Of a DNA stretch of 64,000 nt, positions 33,000-41,185 are shown one piece after another (within the stretch, counting starts at the first letter, position 1; the number at the start of each line of letters is the position of its first letter). This DNA comes from Streptomyces sp. GESEQ-4. Its GTDB lineage: Bacteria > Actinomycetota > Actinomycetes > Streptomycetales > Streptomycetaceae. The notes below the pieces were generated by a model. That model worked only from the letters and a program-made list of their open reading frames with translations, did no database searches and had not been told where the DNA came from. The stretch spans positions 930,001 to 994,000 of the forward strand of contig NZ_JAFFSU010000001.1 of NCBI RefSeq assembly GCF_017948455.1, given 5' to 3'. Made by a program: the position numbers and the translations under genes.

Positions 33000-34456
33000 C
33001 CAAGGACCCGCTGCCGATCCACGGCTCCACGGCGGTCGTCCTGGGGCCGCGCGGGACGGCGTACGACGTCCTCCGCGAGGCCTTCGAAAGCGTCGGCGTG
33101 AAGCTCGTCGACGACACCGGTGGGCAGGACGTGGCGGTCCCCGACATCTCCTGCGCCCTGCTCACCGGCACCGCCGTCCTCGACAGCGCCACCCCGTCCG
33201 CGCCCCTGCCGCGCAGGACGCTCTCACGGATCGCCGCGGCCATGGCGGACCGCGGATCGGGCCGGATGATCCTCGTCCTGGACGGGGCAGGAGGACTGCA
33301 CACCGGCGTCCCGGCCGACGAGACGGCGGCGCGGGCAGCCGACCTGGCCTGGTGGCGGCAGCTCGCGGCCCGTCTGTCCCGCCACGGCGTCCTCGCCAAC
33401 CAGATCCGCGTGGGTATCGCTCCCTGCCTCTCGCACCGGCCCGGTCCGCAGCGCACCGCCGCCGTCCTGCGCCACCTGCCCCTGCGCCGCGTCGCCCAGC
33501 CCGCGGACCTGGCCGCCGCCGTCCTGCATCTGGCGTCGGAGGGCTGCACCTACACGGTGGCCGAGACGATCCCGGTCGACGGCGGCATGGGACTGACGAT
33601 GGTCCCGCCCCTGCGCCCGTCCCGCGCACGCACCGACAGCACGGAACCCTTCGACCGGTCACGGGGCGGAGTCGAGCTGTTCGACCTGCGCGGACGGCAC
33701 TGCCTGGTCGTCGGCGGGAGCAGCGGCATCGGACGGGAGGCGGCGCTGGAGCTGGCGCGGCGGGGTGCCGACATCACGGTCGTGGCGCGGCGCGAGCGCG
33801 AAATCCTCGCCGTGGCCGACGAGATCGGCGCCCTGGGCCGTCGTGCCGAGGCCGTGCGCCAGGACGTGTCCCAACTCGACGCGCTCGAGCCGCTGGTGGA
33901 GAGGCTGTGGTCCGCCGCGCGGATCGACGCCCTGGTGTACGCGACCGGATTGTGCGAACCGGAGGACCCGGGGGACCAACCCGCCCTGCGAGAGCGGGCG
34001 TTGGACGTCAACTACCGGGGTTACGTGACCCTCACCGACGCGCTGGTACGACGCTGGGCCAGTGACCGGCGCGGCGGCGCTGTCGTCGCGATCGGCTCCG
34101 CCGGGGCGGGCTTCGTGCCCGGGCTGGAGAGTTACGCCGCGAGCAAGGCGGCCCTGATCCAGCACACCCGGAGCCTCGCCGTCTCCGGAGGCCGCCACCG
34201 GATCCGGGCCAACTGTGTGCAGCCCGGCCTGATCTCCACCCCGATGGCCGACGCGTCGGCGCACGAAGGGTTCCAGGACGCGTGGCTCGCCCGGATTCCC
34301 CAGGGCAGGGCGGGCCTGCCGGGCGATGTGGCGCCGCTCGTGGCCTATCTGGCGTCGGACGCGTCCGCGTACGTGACGGGTGCGGTCCTGCATGTCGACG
34401 GCGGCCTCGCCCTGGGCGGACTGCCACCGCTGGCCGGGAACGGGGGCCTGGCATGA
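32996..34456 (+). CDS. Tandem SDR fusion, N-terminal domain degenerate
   Basis: A 486-residue protein with two SDR-like domains. The first (about 1-215) begins T-A-V-V-L-G-P-R-G-T-A-Y-D in place of the T-G-x-x-x-G-x-G loop and has no Y-x-x-x-K. It does keep the C-terminal SDR feature V-A-E-T-I-P-V-D-G-G-M. The second (about 228-486) is a complete SDR: V-V-G-G-S-S-G-I-G, G-S-A-G near the catalytic serine, Y-A-A-S-K and H-V-D-G-G. It probably has one active and one structural half. ATGA overlaps link it to the KAS-like gene and the next SDR. Confidence 0.88.
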   Translation: MTKDPLPIHGSTAVVLGPRGTAYDVLREAFESVGVKLVDDTGGQDVAVPDISCALLTGTAVLDSATPSAPLPRRTLSRIAAAMADRGSGRMILVLDGAGGLHTGVPADETAARAADLAWWRQLAARLSRHGVLANQIRVGIAPCLSHRPGPQRTAAVLRHLPLRRVAQPADLAAAVLHLASEGCTYTVAETIPVDGGMGLTMVPPLRPSRARTDSTEPFDRSRGGVELFDLRGRHCLVVGGSSGIGREAALELARRGADITVVARREREILAVADEIGALGRRAEAVRQDVSQLDALEPLVERLWSAARIDALVYATGLCEPEDPGDQPALRERALDVNYRGYVTLTDALVRRWASDRRGGAVVAIGSAGAGFVPGLESYAASKAALIQHTRSLAVSGGRHRIRANCVQPGLISTPMADASAHEGFQDAWLARIPQGRAGLPGDVAPLVAYLASDASAYVTGAVLHVDGGLALGGLPPLAGNGGLA

Positions 34457-35226
34457 GCACCGCTGGGTTCTCCGGAGTGGCGGTGGTGACCGGCGCCTCG
34501 TCGGGCATCGGAGCGGCCGTCGCCCGGGCGCTGGCCGATGCCGGGGCGCACGTCGTCCTGGTCGCGCGGCGCATCGAGCCGCTGTCCCGGGTGGCCGAGG
34601 AGGTGCACTCCCGCGGCGGCCGGGCGAGTGTCCTCGCCGCCGACCTGGCCGCCGAGGGCGAGCCGGAGCGCGCGGTCGCGCAGACCGTGGAACTGTTCGG
34701 TGCCCCCACGTCGCTGGTGCACTGCGCCGGCGTGGTGCGGCTCGCCCAGGTCCACGAACTTCCGCCCAGGCACTGGGAGTTGATGATCCGCCTCAACCTC
34801 ACCGTGCCGTATCTGCTGTGCCACGCGGCACTGCCGTACATGCGCAAGAACGGCGGAGGGACGATCGTGCACATCGGCTCCTCCATCACCCGCGAGACGC
34901 TCAGCCACACCGCGGGCTACGCCGTCAGCAAGCAGGGCCTGAACGTGCTCAGCGAGCTGGTGGCGCTGGAGAACCGGGACCACGGCGTGCGGGCCGTGGC
35001 GATCTGCCCCGGCTGGGTGCGTACGGAGCTGTCGGCCGATCCCGACGAACTGGGCGTGGGCGCAGAGGAGTTGCTCACCCCCGAGGACGTGGCGGAGACC
35101 GTGCTGTGGGCGGTGACCCGGCCGCCACGGGTGAGCGTGGGCCCGGTCCTCCACGTGAGTCCCACGACCAGCCGGGCCGGCACCCGTGCGTCGATCACCC
35201 GGCTGACCGGTGACCGGGAGGGATGA
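34453..35226 (+). CDS. SDR-family oxidoreductase
   Basis: A 257-residue classical SDR with V-T-G-A-S-S-G-I-G at residues 12-20, A-R-R after strand 2 (NADPH-type), H-C-A-G in place of N-N-A-G, a catalytic serine in G-S-S-I-T and Y-A-V-S-K. The C-terminal part after P-G-W-V-R-T lacks the usual D-G-G and instead ends T-S-R-A-G-T-R-A-S-I, so the tail differs from FabG-type enzymes. It overlaps the double SDR by ATGA and lies 3 bp from the CoA-transferase-like gene. Confidence 0.92.
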   Translation: MSTAGFSGVAVVTGASSGIGAAVARALADAGAHVVLVARRIEPLSRVAEEVHSRGGRASVLAADLAAEGEPERAVAQTVELFGAPTSLVHCAGVVRLAQVHELPPRHWELMIRLNLTVPYLLCHAALPYMRKNGGGTIVHIGSSITRETLSHTAGYAVSKQGLNVLSELVALENRDHGVRAVAICPGWVRTELSADPDELGVGAEELLTPEDVAETVLWAVTRPPRVSVGPVLHVSPTTSRAGTRASITRLTGDREG

Positions 35227-35229
35227 GAC

Positions 35230-35904
35230 ATGTCCGCTCTCCAAGGCGGCGCCCGTCTTCCGGATCTCGCGACGGCTCTCACGACGGCTCCACTCAAAGG
35301 ACTGAGGGTCGTCGATCTGGCACCACCGGGCGACACATCCCTGTGCGGGGTGCTGCTTGCCGGCCTCGGCGCCGAGATCGTGCTCGACGACAGGCTCGCG
35401 GACGCCGAGGCGCTGCTCGAACTCGCCGCCGGCGCCGACATCGTGGTGGAATCACCGGCCGACGCCCGGGGGCCCGGCCCCGAACGGTGCCTGGCCCGCA
35501 ATCCGCGGCTCGTCTACGGACGTACGACCATGGCAGGCGCCGCCGACGATCCGGCAGCCGCGCTGCACCTGGCGGTGGCCGTGCTGGCGGCACTGGCACG
35601 GGCGGCGCGCACCGGGGAGGGCGGGATCGTCGACGACACCCTCGTGGGCTGCCCGTTCTACGCCGTCTATCGCACCGCCGACGGTCACCGGATGGCAGTC
35701 CGCGCCCTGGAACCGGACGGCTACCGGGAGCTCGTCCGGCTGCTGGGCGTCTGGGAGATGGTGCCCGATCACCGGGACCCCTCGGTCTGGGCGGAGCTGA
35801 GACGCCTCTTTACCGGCGTCTTTCGCACGCGGACCAGACAGGAATGGCGTGAGGTGTTCGACGGCACCGATGCGTGCGTGAGCCCCGTCCCGCCCTTCGA
35901 ATGA
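35230..35904 (+). CDS. Shortened CaiB/BaiF (family III CoA-transferase)-like protein
   Basis: A 224-residue protein that keeps pieces of the family III CoA-transferase fold: L-K-G-L-R-V-V-D-L near residue 23, L-A-G-L-G-A-E-I-V, N-P-R-L-V-Y-G-R-T, G-E-G-G-I-V-D-D, D-G-H-R-M-A-V-R-A and R-T-R-Q-E-W-R-E-V-F-D. Full members have about 380-400 residues, so large parts of the central domain are missing. V-D-D could hold the aspartate used by alpha-methylacyl-CoA racemases. It may be a compact racemase-like enzyme or a decaying gene, but the frame is open and it follows a normal start (GAGGGATGAGAC-ATG). Confidence 0.75.
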   Translation: MSALQGGARLPDLATALTTAPLKGLRVVDLAPPGDTSLCGVLLAGLGAEIVLDDRLADAEALLELAAGADIVVESPADARGPGPERCLARNPRLVYGRTTMAGAADDPAAALHLAVAVLAALARAARTGEGGIVDDTLVGCPFYAVYRTADGHRMAVRALEPDGYRELVRLLGVWEMVPDHRDPSVWAELRRLFTGVFRTRTRQEWREVFDGTDACVSPVPPFE

Positions 35905-35932
35905 GGACGTTCCGGGGCTCACCCGCAAGCGT

Positions 35933-36553
35933 TCACGCGGACAACGCCGACTGGTCGAGGAAAAGTTCTCTGCGGTTGCGGATTCCGACCTTGTGCAGAA
36001 TATTGCTCACATGGTTTTTGACGGTCTGTCCGGCCAGGGTCAGCTCGCGCGCGATCTCGTCATTCGTATAGCGCCGCAGCAGGAGTGCGAGAATCTGTTC
36101 CTCCCGCTCGGTCAGTGGCGTGAGCGGAGAAATGCGGCGGCGGTCCGACTCCTGTCGCCGGCCCGTGTCGCCGAGCAGCCAGACGCGCCGGCCACACGCG
36201 GTCTGCCGGATCGCGTCGACCAGCTCGGTGACGGAGGCGCTCTTGTGGACGAAGCTGTCCGCGCCGGAGGTCAGGGCAGCGGCGACCTGGTCGGGAGAGC
36301 AGCTGCCGGAGAAGACCATGACCCGCGGCCGCAGCGGTAGTGACCTCGCGCGCCGGCACAGCGCGGCACCCTCGTGGGCGGCGCCGAGCTCCAGCTCTGT
36401 CACGACGATGCTGGGACGCTGACTCAGCAGCGCGGCGTAGGCCTGCTCCGCGGTCGCCGCTGAACAGATGACGGGCATGCGGAGATGGGATTCGACCAGT
36501 GTGCTGAGTGCCAGACGCATGGAAGGGTGGCTGTCAACGATCATCACGCCCAT
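35933..36553 (-). CDS. Orphan LuxR-type response regulator with Glu at the phosphorylation site
   Basis: A 206-residue NarL/FixJ-type regulator. The receiver (1-120) starts I-V-D-S-H-P, where normal receivers have V-D-D-H-P. The phospho-acceptor position is Glu53 (V-V-T-E-L-E-L-G) instead of Asp. The later S (V-F-S-G) and Lys (V-H-K-S) are kept. The LuxR HTH (L-T-E-R-E-E-Q-I-L-A-L-L through V-K-N-H-V-S-N-I-L-H-K-V) is intact. No histidine kinase lies nearby. It is convergent to the rightward operon and is a candidate pathway regulator that works without phosphorylation. Confidence 0.92.
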   Translation of the reverse strand: MGVMIVDSHPSMRLALSTLVESHLRMPVICSAATAEQAYAALLSQRPSIVVTELELGAAHEGAALCRRARSLPLRPRVMVFSGSCSPDQVAAALTSGADSFVHKSASVTELVDAIRQTACGRRVWLLGDTGRRQESDRRRISPLTPLTEREEQILALLLRRYTNDEIARELTLAGQTVKNHVSNILHKVGIRNRRELFLDQSALSA

Positions 36554-36997
36554 GCTGGAATTCCCCTTAGGTGATGCGCGGTTATGGGGATCGTATCTCC
36601 GGGCTCGGCGACGGCAGACGGCCATCGAGCTTTCTCGGCTATGTGCGGACCATGGCGGGAGGTCGCTGAATCACGAACCATTTTTCTGTTGCCGGTTGAT
36701 TACGGTGCAGGCTGCACGCTTGTTTTGGAACGACGCGAAGTAGGCAACAAATCACGAGGATTATTTTCTTTGTGAGCTGACTCACGGTAAGTGCTGTCCA
36801 AGGACGCGCGACCCGTTTCTGCGAAGGGTTTTCTGTCGGAAATCACCACCAATGTCGGGCGCCCGGCACGGCCCGTTGCGGCGGCCCCTCGCCACCGGAT
36901 TGTCCGGTTCCCGGCTATGACTTCGGCAAGTGCTCCGGATCGGACCACCCGGTACGCTGAAGTGCCGAAGTCGAGCGGATCTGCGGAGGCGTGGGAC
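36554..36997. promoter_or_regulatory. A+T-richer intergenic region with several dyads
   Basis: No gene is convincing in these 444 bp between divergent LuxR and TetR starts. Parts are unusually A+T-rich (36670-36790). GTGCAG-G-CTGCAC (36705-36717) is a perfect dyad. AATCACGA occurs twice (near 36670 and 36752), and GTTGCC/GGCAAC form a spaced inverted pair. GACTTCGGCA (36919-36928) and TGCCGAAGTC (36963-36972) form a perfect 10-bp inverted repeat just before the TetR start, a likely autoregulatory operator. The rest probably holds the LuxR promoter. Confidence 0.55.
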
Positions 36998-37627
36998 ATG
37001 GCGGACACCGTCGCCGATCTGCGCTCGGACACGCACACCGACTGGCGGACGTACGCCCCGCTGGAGCTGCCGCCGATCCTCGCGCACGCCCTCGACTCCT
37101 TCGTGGAGCGGGGCTATCACGCCACCACCGTCCGAGAGTTGGCCCGCCGCGTCGGCGTCACCGTGCCCGCCCTGTACTACCACTACGCCAACAAGCAGGC
37201 GATCCTGGTCGAGTTGCTGTTCGGCTCACTCGACTCCGTGCTGGGACGCTGCCGCACGGCCCTGGCGGAGGCGGGCGACGACCCCGTCGACCGCTTCTCG
37301 GCGCTGGTCGAGTGCGTCGTGCTGTACATGACCCACCGAGCGCCGCTCGCCTTCCTCGACACGGAGATGCGCAGCCTGGAGCCCGACAACCGGGCACGCT
37401 ACGTCGCTCTGCGGGACGAGTTGGAAGGGATGCTGCGTGAGGCGGTGCGGGACGGGGTGACGACAGGCGTGTTCACCACACCGGTGCCGGTGGACGCCGG
37501 CCGTGCGGTACTGGCGATGTGCCAGGCGGTGGCCCAGTGGTACCGGCCCGACGGCCCGCTGACACCGGACCGGATCGCCGAGCGGTACGTGACGATCGCC
37601 CTGGATGCGGTGGGACACCGACGGTAG
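36998..37627 (+). CDS. TetR-family transcriptional regulator (acyl-CoA type)
   Basis: A 209-residue TetR protein. The HTH is I-L-A-H-A-L-D-S-F-V-E-R-G-Y-H-A-T-T-V-R-E-L-A-R-R-V-G-V-T-V-P-A-L-Y-Y-H-Y-A-N-K-Q. The C-terminal domain contains V-L-Y-M-T-H-R-A-P-L-A-F-L and W-Y-R-P-D-G, as in KstR2-like TetR_C proteins that sense CoA thioesters. The ATG at 36998 is preferred (GGAGG upstream); earlier starts would overlap the inverted repeat. It lies next to a beta-oxidation-like set of genes and may control it. Confidence 0.88.
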   Translation: MADTVADLRSDTHTDWRTYAPLELPPILAHALDSFVERGYHATTVRELARRVGVTVPALYYHYANKQAILVELLFGSLDSVLGRCRTALAEAGDDPVDRFSALVECVVLYMTHRAPLAFLDTEMRSLEPDNRARYVALRDELEGMLREAVRDGVTTGVFTTPVPVDAGRAVLAMCQAVAQWYRPDGPLTPDRIAERYVTIALDAVGHRR

Positions 37628-37630
37628 CGG

Positions 37631-37659
37631 GGGCCGCGTCCCGAGCCAGGCCGCGGCCC
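37631..37659 (+). terminator. Possible hairpin terminator after TetR
   Basis: GGGCCGCG (37631-37638) and CGCGGCCC (37652-37659) pair across a 13-base loop, starting a few bases after the TetR stop. There is no T-run. The rest of the gap to 37811 shows nothing else. Confidence 0.5.
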
Positions 37660-37811
37660 GACGGCGGGCAAGGCTGAAGGGTTCGAGGAGGACAGCGGGT
37701 GCGGCGGACTCAGCGGCATCCGGCGTCGGCCACCGAAGGCGCGCGGGGCGCGCGGTCACCCCCGCGGAGCGGACGCGGCCGTCGCAGGTACGGCACTTGG
37801 TGGGCGCACGC

Positions 37812-38582
37812 TCAGCGGGGTGCCATGCGGATGGCGCCGTCCAGGCGGATCGTCTCGCCGTTGAGCATCGGGTTGGCGACGATGTGGGCGACCAGATCGG
37901 CGTACTCCTCGGGTTTTCCGAGACGGCTGGGGTGCGGCACCTGGGCGCCCAGCGAGTCCTGCGCCTCCTGGGAGAGGCCGGCCAGCAGGGGAGTGGCGAA
38001 CAGGCCCGGCGCGACCGTGACGACGCGGATCAGATGCTGGGCCAGATCACGGGCGATGGGCAGCGTCATGCCGACGATCCCTCCCTTGGAGGCGGAGTAC
38101 GCGGCCTGCCCGATCTGCCCGTCGAAGGCGGCCACGGAGGACGTGTTGGCGATGACGCCCCGCTCCTCGCCGACCGGTTCCGCGGTGGCGATCATGCGCG
38201 CAGCGGCCAGCCGGATGACGTTGAACGTCCCGATCAGATTGACCTCGACGGTGCGGCGGAACTCGTCGTAGGGGAACGGGCCTTGCTTGCCCACGACACG
38301 GAAGACGTCGGTGCCGATGCCCGCGCAGTTGACGACCACGCGGAGCGTGCCGAGGCCGACGGCCGTGTCCAGGGCGGCGGTGATCTGGGCCTCGTCGGTG
38401 ACGTCGGCCGGCGCGAAGACCGCACGGCCGTCGAGACCGGCGGCAACCGCCTTGCCGTCGGAGGACGGCAGGTCGACGACCACGACCCGGGCGCCGTCGG
38501 CCACCAACCGCCGTACAGTGGCCAGACCGAGGCCGGAAGCGCCGCCGGTGACGAGCGCTACATCGGTGCCGGTGAGGTGCAT
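37812..38582 (-). CDS. 3-hydroxyacyl-CoA dehydrogenase-type SDR
   Basis: A 256-residue SDR similar in motif pattern to HSD17B10/3-hydroxy-2-methylbutyryl-CoA dehydrogenase. It has V-T-G-G-A-S-G-L-G near residue 10, V-V-D-L-P after strand 2 (NAD type), N-C-A-G, a catalytic serine in N-T-S-S-V-A, Y-S-A-S-K, and the type 10 segment A-P-G-L-F-x-T-P-L-L-x-G-L. It would oxidise a 3-hydroxyacyl-CoA in beta-oxidation. It is downstream of the thiolase gene with 62 bp between them, probably one transcript. Confidence 0.92.
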   Translation of the reverse strand: MHLTGTDVALVTGGASGLGLATVRRLVADGARVVVVDLPSSDGKAVAAGLDGRAVFAPADVTDEAQITAALDTAVGLGTLRVVVNCAGIGTDVFRVVGKQGPFPYDEFRRTVEVNLIGTFNVIRLAAARMIATAEPVGEERGVIANTSSVAAFDGQIGQAAYSASKGGIVGMTLPIARDLAQHLIRVVTVAPGLFATPLLAGLSQEAQDSLGAQVPHPSRLGKPEEYADLVAHIVANPMLNGETIRLDGAIRMAPR

Positions 38583-38644
38583 GGTGCGGTTCCCCTTTCC
38601 GAGCCGTTTCGCGCGGCGTCGCGGTCGCATCTCAGAGCCGCTTC

Positions 38645-39808
38645 TCAGGGCAGCTCGATGATCGTGGCGTTGGCCATGCCGCCGCCCTCACACATGGTCT
38701 GCAGGCCGTAGCGGCCCCCGGTGGCCTCCAGATGGTTCACAAGAGTGGCCAGCAACCGGATGCCGGACGCGCCCAGCGGGTGGCCGAGCGCGATGGCCCC
38801 GCCGCGCGGGTTGAGGCGTGCCGGGTCGGCGCCGAACTCCCGCCGCCACATCAGGGGGACGGGAGCGAAGGCCTCATTGACCTCATAGGCGTCGATGTCG
38901 TCGAGCGACAGCCGAGCGCGGGCCAGGACCTTCTCCGTGGCCGGCAGCACTCCGGTGAGCATCAGCAGGGGATCGCTTCCGACGACGGCGAAGGAGTGGA
39001 AGCGGGCGCGTGCCCGCAACCCCAACTGGTCGGCTCGCTCCGCGCTCATGATGAGCGCGGCCGCCGCCCCGTCGGTCAGCGGTGAGGAATTGCCCGGCGT
39101 GACCGACCAGTTGATCTCCGGGAAGCGCTGGGCGAGAGCCGGGTCGGCAAAGGCGGGACTCAGGCCGGCCAGGCCCTCGACGGTGGTCGACGGACGGACG
39201 GTCTCGTCCACCGCGTGGCCGCCGACAGAGACGATCTCGCCGTCGAAACCCCCTGCGGCCGCGGTGGCTGCGGCGCACCGGTGCGAGCGCGTGGCGAACT
39301 CGTCCAGTTCCCCGCGGCCCAATTTCCAGCGGGTCGCGACGAGTTCGGCGCTGACCCCCTGCTGGACCAGTCCGTCCGGATACCGCCGGGCAAGGGGAGC
39401 ATACGGATCCCGGCCCTGGGTGCTGCTGAACATCGGCACCCGGCTCATCGACTCCACACCGCAGGCGATGACGACGTCGTAGGCGCCGGCCAGTATGCCC
39501 TGCGCGGCGAAGTGCGCCGCCTGCTGACCGGAGCCGCACTGCCGGTCGACCGTGGTGGCCGGCACGGACTCCGGGAAACCGGCGGCCAGCAGCGCCGTCC
39601 GCCCGATGTTGAGGGCCTGTTCACCGGACTGCGAGACACAGCCGGTGATCACGTCGTCGACCAGAGCCGGGTCGAGTGCGTTGCGATCCAGCAGCTCCCG
39701 CAGGACGGTGGCGAGCAGCTCCGCCGGATGCAGGCCGGCCAGTGCGCCGCCGGGCTTGCCCTTCCCGGAGGCGGTACGCACCACATCGACGATGACGGCG
39801 TCGGTCAT
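38645..39808 (-). CDS. Acetyl-CoA C-acyltransferase (FadA-type thiolase)
   Basis: A 387-residue degradative-type thiolase. The nucleophile is in D-R-Q-C-G-S-G, with [12 protein letters not shown] and the second cysteine in C-E-G-G-G-M. The V-R-T-A-S-G-K-G opening is typical. It cleaves a beta-ketoacyl-CoA and forms the last step of the set SDR, thiolase and enoyl-CoA hydratase seen here. The ATG at 39808 is chosen over an in-frame upstream ATG because of GGAAG just before it. It diverges from the hydratase, and the shared promoter holds a dyad. Confidence 0.93.
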   Translation of the reverse strand: MTDAVIVDVVRTASGKGKPGGALAGLHPAELLATVLRELLDRNALDPALVDDVITGCVSQSGEQALNIGRTALLAAGFPESVPATTVDRQCGSGQQAAHFAAQGILAGAYDVVIACGVESMSRVPMFSSTQGRDPYAPLARRYPDGLVQQGVSAELVATRWKLGRGELDEFATRSHRCAAATAAAGGFDGEIVSVGGHAVDETVRPSTTVEGLAGLSPAFADPALAQRFPEINWSVTPGNSSPLTDGAAAALIMSAERADQLGLRARARFHSFAVVGSDPLLMLTGVLPATEKVLARARLSLDDIDAYEVNEAFAPVPLMWRREFGADPARLNPRGGAIALGHPLGASGIRLLATLVNHLEATGGRYGLQTMCEGGGMANATIIELP

Positions 39809-39878
39809 GGAACTCCCTTCCTGCAAGGGCCCCTTGAGGAGCGGTACGCGTTCTTGCGCACGCTGCCGCCCTGCCCCG

Positions 39879-39899
39879 TACCTTAGCGAGCGATAAGTA
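39879..39899. promoter_or_regulatory. Imperfect dyad between divergent thiolase and hydratase
   Basis: TACCTTAGCGAGCGATAAGTA has outer TA-C-TTA/TAAG-TA symmetry about a GCGAGCG centre. It is in the middle of the 118-bp divergent promoter, where a TetR-type repressor would control both directions. It does not match the AATGAA-TG-TTCATT sites. Confidence 0.45.
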
Positions 39900-39926
39900 A
39901 GGGAGCCAGGGTGAGAGAGAGGGCAG

Positions 39927-40703
39927 ATGACGGACGATCACCAGAGCAGCGTGCTGACGGAGTTCGCCGACGGCGTCGGAGTCGTCACGATCAACCGGCC
40001 TGCGGTCCGTAACGCGGTCGACCTGTATGTCGCCGTTCAACTGGCCCGCGCCATGGATGAGTTGGAGGCACGCGACGACGTTGTCGTGGGCATCCTTACC
40101 GGGGCGGGAAACACCTTCTGCGCGGGCATGGACCTCAAGGCGTTCGCTCGGGGCGAGCGTCCCTCGATACCCGGCCGTGGCTTCGCGGGGATCACCGAGC
40201 GACCGCCGTCCAAACCGCTCATCGCGGCGGTCGAGGGCTGGGCCCTGGCCGGCGGCTGCGAACTGGCGCTGGCCGCCGACCTGATCGTCGCGGCACGGGG
40301 CGCTCAGTTCGGGCTGCCGGAGGTGAAACGAGGCCTCGTCGCGGCTGCCGGCGGGCTGCTGCGGCTGCCCCGGGTTCTGCCGTACCAACTCGCGATGGAA
40401 CTCGCGCTCACCGGTGACCCGATCTCCGCCGAGACCGCCCACCGCCACGGCATGGTCACCCTGCTGACCGAGCCGGGCGGAGCCCTCGCCGGCGCCCGTG
40501 AACTGGCCGCCCGCATCACGGCCAACGGACCACTCGCGGTCCGCGCGGCCAAGCACATGCTGTCGGCGTCCACCGGCTACACCGACGCCCGCGCCTACAC
40601 CGAGCAGCAGGAAATCGCCGCCCCCGTTCTCGCCTCCACCGACGCCCAAGAAGGCGCCCGGGCCTTCGCCGAGAAACGTGCGCCGGTGTGGCGGGGGAAG
40701 TAG
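39927..40703 (+). CDS. Enoyl-CoA hydratase/isomerase (crotonase) family protein
   Basis: A 258-residue crotonase. The N-terminal I-N-R-P-A-V-R-N-A-V, the oxyanion segments A-G-M-D-L-K-A-F and G-W-A-L-A-G-G-C-E-L-A-L-A-A-D, and F-G-L-P-E-V-K-R-G are standard. The glutamate in the P-E-V position is kept, while the second acid of classic hydratases is replaced (R-G-L-V), as in many actinobacterial members. It would hydrate a 2-enoyl-CoA in the local beta-oxidation set. Confidence 0.92.
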   Translation: MTDDHQSSVLTEFADGVGVVTINRPAVRNAVDLYVAVQLARAMDELEARDDVVVGILTGAGNTFCAGMDLKAFARGERPSIPGRGFAGITERPPSKPLIAAVEGWALAGGCELALAADLIVAARGAQFGLPEVKRGLVAAAGGLLRLPRVLPYQLAMELALTGDPISAETAHRHGMVTLLTEPGGALAGARELAARITANGPLAVRAAKHMLSASTGYTDARAYTEQQEIAAPVLASTDAQEGARAFAEKRAPVWRGK

Positions 40704-40969
40704 CCGATCGGCCGACCCATTCAGCGGCACTGCCTCATGCGACTCGCGGTTCGGGGGTGCCCTTCGCTGAGCCACTTCAAGCGGACGCGCTGAGAGTTGT
40801 CCGCGTCAGGGGCCCTCCGACCCTCGTTGACCAGGGCCGGATGGCCGCTTGTCGCCCGGAGCGGCCCCTCGGACCTCGTGAAGTAGGCGGCGGTCTCCGG
40901 GTCCGCCGGGTAGTACGACGGCATCACCAGGCGTGCCGGCGGCGCACAGCCGGCCGGGTCGGCGCTCTG
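40704..40969. other. Gap without recognised gene
   Basis: These 266 bp follow the hydratase. A leftward open frame includes residues P-S-Y-Y-P-A-D-P-E-T-A-A-Y-F-T-R that look protein-like, but I cannot name a family and no start fits. It is probably decayed sequence joining the antiporter remnant. Confidence 0.3.
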
Positions 40970-41185
40970 ATGAACGCCCGCGGGCTGATGCAGCTGATCG
41001 CGCTCAACATCGGGCTCGCGGCTGGCATCGTCAGCCAGGAACTCTTCGCCGCGCTGGTCCTCGTGGCCCTGGTCACCACGGTCATGACGGTTCCGGAACA
41101 GAGCTGGCTGGATCGCCGGGACGCCAGGACACGGCCCCGTGAGGCGGCACCCCAGGAGGAGAAGGCGGCGGTGAGATGGAGCTGA
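40970..41185 (+). pseudogene. C-terminal remnant of a CPA2-type cation/proton antiporter
   Basis: Seventy-one codons beginning M-N-A-R-G-L-M-Q-L-I-A-L-N-I-G match the last two transmembrane helices of KefB/CPA2 antiporters (M-N-T-R-G-L-M-E-L in typical members), followed by a hydrophilic tail. The roughly 350 upstream residues are absent. The stop overlaps the start of the following TPP-enzyme remnant, which preserves an old operon junction. Confidence 0.75.
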
